Assembly (NCBI GenBank): GCA_965248735.1
Contig: OZ252146.1
Location: forward strand, 1,426,001 to 1,490,000
Origin: Aldehydirespirator sp965248735
GTDB lineage: Bacteria; Actinomycetota; Acidimicrobiia; Acidimicrobiales; Aldehydirespiratoraceae
Length of the DNA stretch: 64,000 nucleotides
Reading direction: 5' to 3'
Numbering within the stretch: position 1 is the stretch's first letter; every line of letters begins with the position of its first letter. The notes beneath the pieces were generated by a model. That model was given only the letters and a program-made list of their open reading frames with translations, was not told the origin of the DNA and searched no databases. The position numbers and the translations under genes were made by a program. Below, piece after piece: positions 42,295 through 49,578 of the stretch.

Positions 42295-43212
42295 GTGGAG
42301 ATCGCGAAGCCGGCGTGCACCGACCCGGTGATCTTGAACCAGTGGCACGTGATCAGCGCCCTCGACGAGATCGCCGTCGGCGTTGTGAACGAGACCCTGC
42401 TGCTCGACGAGCGCGTCAGCTTCACCAGCACCCCCGACGGCGAGTGCCACGCCTGGCGGTCATCGTCGGCTGTCCCCGCTGGCGCTGCGGTCGACGCGGC
42501 CAACCTAGACCGTACCGAGGCCCTGCCGGTCAAGCCGCAGTACGGCTACCTCTGGACCAGCCTCGGGGATCCGCCCGATGACCTGTTCCCGCTGCCGGAA
42601 TACCACCACCCACGGCGACGCAACATGAACGCCGGCAGCGTCGGCGTGGCCACCTCCGCGCCCCGCGCAGTGGAGAACTTCCTCGACCTGGCCCACTTCC
42701 CCTATGTCCACGAGGGCTCGCTGGGCCTGCTCCCCCACACCGAGGTGGTGGAGTACGACGTGGACGTCATCGACGGCGAGATCCATGCAACCAAGTGCGA
42801 CTTCATGGTGCCCAAGGTCGGGGTCAACTTCGATGCTCCGGTGGTGATGCGCTACCGCTACCGGGTTCCGCACCCCTACTGCGTGATGCTCTACTACGAC
42901 AGCCTCCCCGACCCCTCCCTGGAGGACATCTGCGCCATCTGGGTACAGCCCATGACCGCCGAGCTGGTGCGGGCCCACAACTACATGGGCGTGATCGACG
43001 ACACCAGTTCCGACACCGACATCAAGGCCTACCAGCTGCTGATCTTCAGCCAGGACAAGCCCATCCTGGAGAACCAGCACCCCAAATTGCTCCCGCTCGA
43101 CCCCCGCGCTGAGACGCCGATCCGAGCCGACCGCTCTGCCATCACGTACCGGCGCTGGCTGGCCGATCTCGGTGTCACCTACGGCGTGATCCCCGCCCCG
43201 AGCCGAAGCTGA
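42295..43212 (+). CDS. Rieske-type oxygenase alpha subunit lacking the Rieske cluster
   Basis: A 305-residue protein that keeps the catalytic half of Rieske oxygenases: ENFLDLAHFPYVHEGSLGLL (D-x2-H-x4-H iron site) near 122-141 and ILENQHPKLLPLDPRAETPI near 256-275. The N-terminal half aligns as ILNQWHVISALDEI, LLLDERVSF and YGYLWTSLGDPP, but the segment that should hold CxH...CxxH is replaced by about 20 residues (SSAVPAGAAVDAANLDR). There is thus no [2Fe-2S] site. GTG 42295 is chosen because the upstream part of the frame contains the palindrome. A diverged pseudogene and another fragment of the same type follow. Confidence 0.8.
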   Translation: MEIAKPACTDPVILNQWHVISALDEIAVGVVNETLLLDERVSFTSTPDGECHAWRSSSAVPAGAAVDAANLDRTEALPVKPQYGYLWTSLGDPPDDLFPLPEYHHPRRRNMNAGSVGVATSAPRAVENFLDLAHFPYVHEGSLGLLPHTEVVEYDVDVIDGEIHATKCDFMVPKVGVNFDAPVVMRYRYRVPHPYCVMLYYDSLPDPSLEDICAIWVQPMTAELVRAHNYMGVIDDTSSDTDIKAYQLLIFSQDKPILENQHPKLLPLDPRAETPIRADRSAITYRRWLADLGVTYGVIPAPSRS

Positions 43213-43250
43213 GATGATCGGCGTGCCGTGTGGGCGGCGGTGAGGCTGAG

Positions 43251-43313
43251 GTGATCGACGACCCGGTACTGGTGAATGACTGGCATCTCGGTCTCACCTT
43301 CGGCACATCGTGA
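43251..43313 (+). pseudogene. N-terminal fragment of another Rieske-less oxygenase
   Basis: GTG 43251, behind GGTGAGGCTGAG, opens a 20-codon frame IDDPVLVNDWHLGLTFGTS ending in TGA. The PVLVNDWH stretch matches the N-terminus of the neighbouring oxygenase (DPVILNQWHV), after which it stops. I infer a start-plus-first-codons relic. Confidence 0.5.
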
Positions 43314-43317
43314 GCCC

Positions 43318-44073
43318 CTAGCCCGGGGAGGCGGGGAAGATCCCGGGCATCGTCTCGAAGCCGGGAATCCGCCTGACGCGGTCGGTCCAGCGCCTCAGCG
43401 CCGGGTAGTTGATCCGGGGTATCCCGCCCTCCTCCGACAGCATCACGTCGGGGAACAGGGCAATGTCGGCGATGGTGGGATGGGTGCCCGAGCACACCCA
43501 GTCCCGACCCTCGCGCTCGTGGAACCACAGGTGTTCGTCGAGCACCCGGAAGAGTCGGTGGGTCCCGGCCTGGCAGGCCTCGAGGTCGAAGTCGTAGCCG
43601 AGGTTGACGCCCAGCCGGGCGGCCGACGCCGTGTTGGTGGTGCCCTCCGCGAACAGCATCCACTGAGCGGTCTCCCCGATCAGCTCGGCATCGCCGGTCG
43701 GGTACCAGAGCCCGCTGGGGTCGTACTTCGCGGCCAGGTAGACGAGGATCGCATGGGCGTCGCGCAGCACGGTCTCGTGCTCTGCCACCAGGCGCCGGAT
43801 CTCACCGACCGTCTCATCGGGCGAGAGGTCCAGATGGCGCACCACCGACTCGCCCAGCCCGTCGAGCACGTCCCGGAACGCGACGTGGTCGGAGGACTGG
43901 GCGAAGCAGTGCAACTCGAAGGCGAGGCCCATCCGGTGCAGCGCCTGGGCCATCGCCAGCAGCGGAGTGATGCCGATGCCGCCGGCCAGCAGGATCGTCC
44001 GGTTCGCGTCGCGGCGCAGCGGGAAGTTGTTGCGGGGCTCGGAGATGGCCAGCACGTCGCCCTCGCGCATCAT
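43318..44073 (-). CDS. Chimera of a ferredoxin-reductase fragment and a glutathione-S-transferase fragment
   Basis: An unbroken 251-residue frame. Residues 1-95 (GDVLAISEPRNNFPLRRDAN, TILLAGGIGITPLLAMAQAL) are the middle of a VanB-type oxygenase reductase: the FAD part before it and the ferredoxin domain after it are gone. Residues from about 108 (VLRDAHAILVYLAAKYDPSG) to the end (ALRRWTDRVRRIPGFE) are a GST minus its first strands. Reductase homology continues about 20 bases upstream of the start (HGGDSIS). Either two relics have been joined by deletion, or it is a new fusion protein; with both catalytic parts incomplete I favour decay. Confidence 0.7.
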   Translation of the reverse strand: MMREGDVLAISEPRNNFPLRRDANRTILLAGGIGITPLLAMAQALHRMGLAFELHCFAQSSDHVAFRDVLDGLGESVVRHLDLSPDETVGEIRRLVAEHETVLRDAHAILVYLAAKYDPSGLWYPTGDAELIGETAQWMLFAEGTTNTASAARLGVNLGYDFDLEACQAGTHRLFRVLDEHLWFHEREGRDWVCSGTHPTIADIALFPDVMLSEEGGIPRINYPALRRWTDRVRRIPGFETMPGIFPASPG

Positions 44074-44137
44074 CGAGATCGAATCACCTCCGTGATCGTG
44101 GTAGGGCGGGACGCCCGCGCCTCGCAGCCGTCCCGGC

Positions 44138-44401
44138 TCATTTCTGCCTACTCAGATCGATGAATGGATATTCACAAACTTGGGCCGCAGCCGTCCCCAG
44201 CGGGCGCCCCCAGAAGTCGGCCCACTGCACCGTCAGCTCGGTTCCCAATCCGGCCAGCGCCGCCGGCACCAGCCCGAAGCCGATCAGCTGCGACGTCGAG
44301 GGGCTCCAGGTGACGCTGCTGGCCCGGCCCACCACCTCGCCGCCCGAGCGGCCCGCGCGCAGCGGGAGGTGGTCCCATCGCACCCGGGGCGCCGGTATCA
44401 C
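44138..44401 (-). pseudogene. C-terminal GcvT-like fragment fused to an oxygenase tail
   Basis: VVGRASSVTWSPSTSQLIGF, then LGTELTVQWADFWGRPLGTA and CEYPFIDLSRQK is the C-terminal barrel of aminomethyltransferase (GcvT)-like demethylases. Just before it, in the same frame, comes the tail of a Rieske-less oxygenase (YRRWLSDLGVTYGVIPAP). No GcvT N-terminal folate domain is present anywhere near. I read it as a deletion product. Confidence 0.65.
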
Positions 44402-44959
44402 CCCGTAGGTGACGCCGAGGTCGCTGAGCCAGCGCCGGTAGGTGATCGAGGCCCGGTCGGATCGGCGTCTCCGCCCGCGGGTCGAGCGGGAGCAGCTTCG
44501 GATACTGGTTCTCCAGGATCGGCATGTCCTGGGCGAAGATGGTCTGGACGAAGAATCAGATGAGGGCGATGCTGCTCGCGTCGTCGACCAGGCTTAGGAA
44601 CATGTGGGCCCTGACCTGCTCCTCGGTCACGGACTGCACAAAGAGCCCGATCAGGTCCATGCGTTCCGGAGCCGCCGGACACGACTTGTAGAGAAGGATC
44701 GAGTAGGGCTGCAGTATCCGGTAGACCGGCTGGGCAGCGTGTCCGCTATCGATTCGGGGTCCACGGGCATCCCGGCGGTCAGGTCGCCCCTGGTGCGCCA
44801 CACGGCCGCCCCACCGTCGGCGGTCACCGCGAAGCTCACCGACTCGCCCAGCAGGCGGGTGACGTACACGACGTTGGGCATGGTCTCGTCTATGGCCCAG
44901 AGGGGGTGCCACTGGTCCAGGATCGCCGGGTCTTGGCATGCTCCGTTCTCAGCAGCCAT
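44402..44959 (-). pseudogene. Broken Rieske-less oxygenase
   Basis: The ATG 44959 opens QDPAILDQWHPLWAIDETMP and LLGESVSFAVTADGGAAVWR, homologous to the intact gene at 42.3 kb. After AGMPVDPESIADTLP the frame shifts and about 110 residues, including the iron site, are missing; it resumes as YRILQPYSILLYKS and EEQVRAHMFLSLVDDASS, meets a TGA, resumes as ILENQYPKLLPLDPRAETPI, then loses five bases before ITYRRWLSDLG. It is divergent from the XRE-cupin regulator across a 97-bp promoter region and was probably its target. Confidence 0.85.
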
Positions 44960-45056
44960 GAAGGTGCAGCCTCCCCGGCCCGACCGGCAGGCCGGACATC
45001 GTCCGATTACCCTGCTTCTAATACCACGACTCGGCTCGAGACAGGAGACCGGCACC

Positions 45057-45620
45057 GTGGCCGATGATTTGGGCCTCGAGATCGGGGTCAAGGTCAAGGC
45101 GATCCGCACGGAGCGGGGCCTGTCGGGCCGGAAGCTCGCCGCGGCCGCGGATGTGAGCCAGCCGTTCCTGAGCCAGCTTGAAGCCGGGCGGACGTCGGTG
45201 GCCATAGCCACGCTGTACCGCATCGCCGCGGCTCTCAAGGTGAGGCCGTCGGACCTGCTGCCCGATCCTCCCACCGACACCGAAGTGGAGGTTCTGCGGG
45301 CTTCGGAGCTGAACCAGATCGCCGTGAGCGAGCTTCCCAACACCACCACGGCGCCCACGGCCTACCGGGGCGGCCGGCGCATCACCGAGCTGGGCGACTT
45401 CCGGATCGAGCCCGGGCCCGACGTCGACGAGTGGTTCGAGTCCGATGACGACGCCGTGATCTATCTGATCGAGGGTTCGCTGCGGGTGGAGTTCAAGGAT
45501 CGACCCGCAGTGGTCCTCCACGCCGGCGACGTCATGTTCCACTCGGCATGGGTCCAGACCCGCTGGCGCCTGGCCTCGAAGTCGCCGGCCCGCGTGATCC
45601 TCGTCGCGGCCGGAGGCTGA
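45057..45620 (+). CDS. XRE-cupin transcriptional regulator
   Basis: A 187-residue two-domain regulator. The HTH spans about 8-62 (VKAIRTERGLSGRKLAAAAD, VSQPFLSQLEAGRTSVAIAT). The cupin (about 100-180) shows DEWFESDDDAVIYLIEGSLR and HAGDVMFHSAWVQTRW. GTG 45057 is chosen because the family starts just there; the frame itself is open further upstream. It is divergent from the broken oxygenase and followed by purine deaminase genes. Such proteins usually respond to a small ligand of the pathway they govern. Confidence 0.85.
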   Translation: MADDLGLEIGVKVKAIRTERGLSGRKLAAAADVSQPFLSQLEAGRTSVAIATLYRIAAALKVRPSDLLPDPPTDTEVEVLRASELNQIAVSELPNTTTAPTAYRGGRRITELGDFRIEPGPDVDEWFESDDDAVIYLIEGSLRVEFKDRPAVVLHAGDVMFHSAWVQTRWRLASKSPARVILVAAGG

Positions 45621-45699
45621 CCGGCACCGTTCGTTCGTCCATCAGCAAACCGAGACTCACTCACCCACGAGCAAACCAAGACCCCAGATAGGAGAAGCC

Positions 45700-46713
45700 A
45701 TGGGCTCCGTCGAAGACCTCATCAACGCCATCCCCAAAGCCGAACTCCACATCCACGTGGAGGGCACGCTGGAGCCGGAGCTGAAGTTCGCTCTGGCCGA
45801 GCGCAACGGCCTGGCGCTGCCCTACGCGAGCGTCGAGGAGATGCGCGCCGCCTACGACTTCGACGACCTGCCGTCGTTCCTGGCCCAGTACTACGAGGGC
45901 ATGAGCGTGCTGCTCGTCGAGGACGACTTCTACGACCTGGCCATGGCCTATTTCACGCGGGTGGCGGCCCAGAATCTGGTGTACGTGGAGATGTTCTTCG
46001 ACCCCCAGGCCCACACCACCCGAGGCATCGAGTTCGGCACCGTGATAACCGGCCTGCGCCGGGCCCAGGCCGACGCCCAGCAGCGTCTGGGCATCCGCTC
46101 GCACCTCATCATGTGCTTCCTGCGCGACATGTCGGCCGAGTCCGCGGCCGCCACCCTGGAGCGGGCCGGCGAGTACCGCGACTGGATCCTGGGCGTGGGC
46201 CTCGACTCCGACGAGAAGAACAACCCGCCCATCAAGTTCCGAGACGTGTACGCCGACGCCCGAGCCCAGGGGTACCGGCTCACCATGCTCTGCGACGTCG
46301 ACCAGGAGAACTCGGTGGCCCACATCTGGCAGTGCGTCGGTGACATCGGCGTGGAGCGCATCGACCACGGCGTCAACTGCCTGGAAGACGAAGCGCTTGT
46401 AGAGGAGATCAAGCGGCGGGGGCTCGGGCTCACCGTGTGCCCGATCTCCAACGCCTACGTGACCGACGGCACCAAGGCCGCGGCCATCAAGACAATGCTC
46501 GACCGCGGCCTGCGCGTCACCGTCAACTCCGACGACCCCGCCTACTTCCCCGGCTACATACTTGAGAACTTCCAGCGGGTGCACTCCGAGGCAGGGCTCA
46601 GTGCGCAGGAGGTGGTGCGCCTGGTGCGCAACTCCTTCGAGGCGAGCTGGCTCGACGATGAAGGCCGGGCCGAGTACCTGCGCCGGGTCGACGCCTGCGC
46701 CGAGGGGTTCTGA
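45700..46713 (+). CDS. Adenosine/adenine deaminase-family protein with altered active site
   Basis: A 337-residue TIM-barrel deaminase. PKAELHIHVEGTLEPELKFA (13-32) holds the first two metal His residues; VERIDHGVNCLEDEALV near 220 and VTVNSDDPAYFPGY near 270 hold the later His and Asp. The LGVGLDSDEKNNPPIKF loop recalls Aah1-type adenine deaminases. But the canonical HAGE motif (metal His and catalytic Glu) reads LCDVDQENSVAHI, so one metal ligand and the proton-shuttle Glu are replaced. It may act on a different purine-like substrate. It is followed two bases later by the Ade gene. Confidence 0.7.
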   Translation: MGSVEDLINAIPKAELHIHVEGTLEPELKFALAERNGLALPYASVEEMRAAYDFDDLPSFLAQYYEGMSVLLVEDDFYDLAMAYFTRVAAQNLVYVEMFFDPQAHTTRGIEFGTVITGLRRAQADAQQRLGIRSHLIMCFLRDMSAESAAATLERAGEYRDWILGVGLDSDEKNNPPIKFRDVYADARAQGYRLTMLCDVDQENSVAHIWQCVGDIGVERIDHGVNCLEDEALVEEIKRRGLGLTVCPISNAYVTDGTKAAAIKTMLDRGLRVTVNSDDPAYFPGYILENFQRVHSEAGLSAQEVVRLVRNSFEASWLDDEGRAEYLRRVDACAEGF

Positions 46714-46714
46714 G

Positions 46715-48496
46715 ATGGCCGCCCAGCCCTCGATCCCGGATCTGGTGGCCGCGGGGGCGGCCCGGGTCCCGGCCAGCACCGTCGTCCGCGGCGGCAGGCT
46801 CGTCAATGTCGTGTCGGCCGAGGTCTACCCGGCCGACGTGGCCGTCTACGGCAACACTGTGGTGGCGCTCGGCGACGTGTCGGCCCACATCGGCGACGAC
46901 ACCCGCATCGTCGAGGCGGAGGGACGGCACCTGGTTCCGGGGCTGTTCGACGGCCATCAGCACCTGGAGTGCTCGAAGCTGTCGATCACCAGCGCCGCCA
47001 AGATGCTGGTGCCGCTGGGCACTCTCAACGTGGTCTCCGGCCTCGACCAGATCCTGGTGGTGGCCGGGCTGGACGGGGCCGAAGCCTTCCTGCAGGAGTC
47101 CCAGCGCACCCCGCTGCGGGTCCTATGGGGCGCGCCGTGCAAGACGCCCTACACCCTGCCCACCTCCACGGTCGGCCATTACTTCGGCCCCGACGACCAC
47201 CGGGAAGCCCAGCGCTGGCCGGAGTGCGTGGGCGTGTGGGAGACCGTCCGCGAGTTCGTCGCCACCGGCGACCCCGACGTGCTTGAGGCCATGGAGATCG
47301 CCCGCGAGAACCGCCTGCCCGTGCTCGGCTGCGCGCCGATGGCCACCGGCGCCGACCTCACCAGCTATGCCTGCGCCGGGATCCGCCTCGACCACGAGAG
47401 CTACGACTCCCATGAGTGCCTCGAGAAGCTCCGCAACGGCATGTATGTGGTGATCCGGGAGTCCTCCTTCGCACACTTCCTGTCCGAGAACATCCGTCTG
47501 GTGCTGGAGCACGCACCCGGTGCGAGCCGGCGGGTCAGCTTCTGCACCGACGACGTGGTGGCCAGCGACGTGTTGGCCCGCGGCCACCTCGACAACATGG
47601 TGCGCATGGCCATCGACGCTGGTGTCGATGCGATGGCAGCCGTCCAGATGGCCACCATCAACGGTGCCGAGGCGTACCGGGTGGACCACATAGTGGGCTC
47701 GATCTCGCCGGGCCGCTACGCCGACATCCTCTTCGTCGAGGACCTGGACGACTTCCGCGTGTCGATGGTGATGGCCGGCGGCGAGATCGTGGCCCGCGAT
47801 GGGGCGATGACTGTCGACTTGGAGCCTCCGAGCCGCGACGGTCTGCTCACGGTCCCATTCCCCATGGCGCCCGCGGCCCCGGATGATTTCGTGGTGCGCA
47901 CCGACCTGCCCGACGGCCCGGTGGAGGTGCTGGCCATCGAGTTGACCGAGCAGATCTTCGTACGCAAGCGCCGCGATGTGGTGCTGCAGGCCGAGTCGGG
48001 CCGGGTGCTGGCCGACCTCGACAAGGACGTGGCGCTGGTGAGCGTGGTGGAGCGCTATGGCAAGAACTCGAACCGCCCCACCGCCTTCGTGGCCGGGTTC
48101 GGGATCCGTTCCGGCGCGCTGGCGTCGTCCAGCGCGCCCGACGACAACAACATCGTGGTGATCGGGGCGTCTCCTCACGACATGGCCGTGGCCGTGAACC
48201 ATCTCGCGGCCCACGGCGGCGGCCAGGTGGTGGTGGACTCCGGCCAAGTGGTGGAGTTCCTGCCCCTGCCCATCGGCGGGATCGTTTCTGATCTCGACCC
48301 GGCCGACATGCTGGCCGAGGAGGAGAGGCTCGACCGGGCCGCCAAGGCTCTGGGGTGCCGGGTGGACTGGCCGTTCATGTACCTGTTCTTCCTGCCCATC
48401 ACCTCGATTCCCGACTACGCCATAACCGATGTCGGGACGGTGGACGTGCTCGCCATGGACACCTTCGACCCGGTGCTCGGACCGGCTGCGGCGTGA
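46715..48496 (+). CDS. ade: Adenine deaminase, amidohydrolase type
   Basis: A 593-residue metal-dependent amidohydrolase that should convert adenine to hypoxanthine. The metal motif GLFDGHQHLECSKLS lies near 80-94; CTDDVVASDVLARGHLDNMV near 280-300 has the metal Asp; SISPGRYADILFVEDLDDFR closes the barrel. The second domain is the usual Ade C-terminus (FLPLPIGGIVSD near 510). ATG 46715 is one base past the previous stop. Its stop overlaps a mini-ORF leading to the Rieske gene. Confidence 0.85.
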   Translation: MAAQPSIPDLVAAGAARVPASTVVRGGRLVNVVSAEVYPADVAVYGNTVVALGDVSAHIGDDTRIVEAEGRHLVPGLFDGHQHLECSKLSITSAAKMLVPLGTLNVVSGLDQILVVAGLDGAEAFLQESQRTPLRVLWGAPCKTPYTLPTSTVGHYFGPDDHREAQRWPECVGVWETVREFVATGDPDVLEAMEIARENRLPVLGCAPMATGADLTSYACAGIRLDHESYDSHECLEKLRNGMYVVIRESSFAHFLSENIRLVLEHAPGASRRVSFCTDDVVASDVLARGHLDNMVRMAIDAGVDAMAAVQMATINGAEAYRVDHIVGSISPGRYADILFVEDLDDFRVSMVMAGGEIVARDGAMTVDLEPPSRDGLLTVPFPMAPAAPDDFVVRTDLPDGPVEVLAIELTEQIFVRKRRDVVLQAESGRVLADLDKDVALVSVVERYGKNSNRPTAFVAGFGIRSGALASSSAPDDNNIVVIGASPHDMAVAVNHLAAHGGGQVVVDSGQVVEFLPLPIGGIVSDLDPADMLAEEERLDRAAKALGCRVDWPFMYLFFLPITSIPDYAITDVGTVDVLAMDTFDPVLGPAAA

Positions 48497-48543
48497 CCGG
48501 CGCCGTGGTCGATCAGGCCGAGTCCCGGCTGGCCGCACCATGA
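48493..48543 (+). other. Coupled mini-ORF between ade and the Rieske oxygenase
   Basis: The ade stop overlaps GTG 48493, which opens MTGAVVDQAESRLAAP; its stop overlaps the Rieske ATG 48540, whose product begins MTGAVVDQAELG. Both overlaps are 4 bases, and the first 29 bases of mini-ORF and gene are identical. Thus the gene's start has been duplicated in tandem (47 bp), with coupling preserved. Confidence 0.85.
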
Positions 48544-49538
48544 CCGGCGCCGTGGTCGATCAGGCCGAACTCGGCGTGCTGGGGCGGCACTGGCATCCGG
48601 TGGCGCGCTCCGACGCCATCGACGCCGGTCCCGTCGGGGTGGTGCTGCTGGGCGAGCCGCTGGTGGTGTTCCGAAGCGGCGGGCGGGCCTGCGCGGCGTC
48701 GGACCGCTGCCCCCACCGGGGCAGCCCGCTGAGCCTGGGCTCCTACGACGACGATTGCCTGGTGTGCCCCTACCACGGACTGCGCTACGCAGCCGACGGG
48801 CGCTGCGTCGGCTTTCCCGCCCGCCCCGACGCCCGGCTCCCGCAGCGGTTGACCCTCGACACCCTGCACACACGGGAGTGCCACGGGCTCGTCTGGGCCT
48901 GCCTGGGCGAGCCGGCCGCCGACAATCCGCCCGACTGGGGGTTCTACGACCGCCCCGACGTGCAGACCTTCCAGATCGGCCCGGTGCGCTGGCAGGCGTC
49001 GGCCAGCCGGGTGGCGGAGAACTTCAACGACATAGCCCACTTCTCGACGATCCACCGGGTCACCTTCGGGCCCAGCGACCGGCCGGTGGCCCCGCAGGAG
49101 GTCACCGCCACCGGCACCGGCTTCACGTCGACCGTCGGGGTGTTCCAGCAGTACCGCAACACGCTCGACGGCTCCGTCGACGAGGTCGAGGCCGCCTACC
49201 GCTACGACTTCACGTTCCCGTTCTCGTCGATGCTCACCATCGCCTACCCCGACGGCGAGATGGAGTGCATACAGCTGTCGGCCCTGCCCGAGTCGCCGGC
49301 CTCGAGCCTGGTGTTCCAGCAGAGCGCTCGCACCAACCTGGGCTCCGATGCCCTGGAAGCGTGGCGCGACTTCCAGGCGGCGGTGAACGAGGAGGACAGG
49401 GTCATTTGCGAGGCGCTGCGGCCCCGGGAGGTGTCATTCCGCCTGGACGGCACCGGCGAGGTGGCCCTGCCCACCGACGCCTTCTCCATCGCCTACCGCC
49501 GGCTCTGGAAGTCCCTCTGTTCCACGCCGCAGCCGTAG
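48540..49538 (+). CDS. Rieske non-heme iron oxygenase
   Basis: A 332-residue ring-hydroxylating or demethylating oxygenase alpha subunit. The Rieske cluster is intact: CPHRGSPLSLG near 60 and CPYHGLRYA near 79. The mononuclear iron site is ENFNDIAHFSTIH near 160-172. It keeps the usual VanA/phthalate-type order. No reductase gene is nearby, so it must use one from elsewhere. It is translationally coupled to ade through a mini-ORF, suggesting that its substrate may be a purine or methylated purine. Confidence 0.88.
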   Translation: MTGAVVDQAELGVLGRHWHPVARSDAIDAGPVGVVLLGEPLVVFRSGGRACAASDRCPHRGSPLSLGSYDDDCLVCPYHGLRYAADGRCVGFPARPDARLPQRLTLDTLHTRECHGLVWACLGEPAADNPPDWGFYDRPDVQTFQIGPVRWQASASRVAENFNDIAHFSTIHRVTFGPSDRPVAPQEVTATGTGFTSTVGVFQQYRNTLDGSVDEVEAAYRYDFTFPFSSMLTIAYPDGEMECIQLSALPESPASSLVFQQSARTNLGSDALEAWRDFQAAVNEEDRVICEALRPREVSFRLDGTGEVALPTDAFSIAYRRLWKSLCSTPQP

Positions 49539-49578
49539 GCCCCACGCCCGCCGCTCCGGGCCGGGAGAGCTAGCCGGG

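Noticed and set aside
45700..46713. Calling this gene a standard adenosine deaminase
   Set aside because: The HAGE motif is replaced, and the loop resembles adenine deaminases; the exact activity cannot be assigned.
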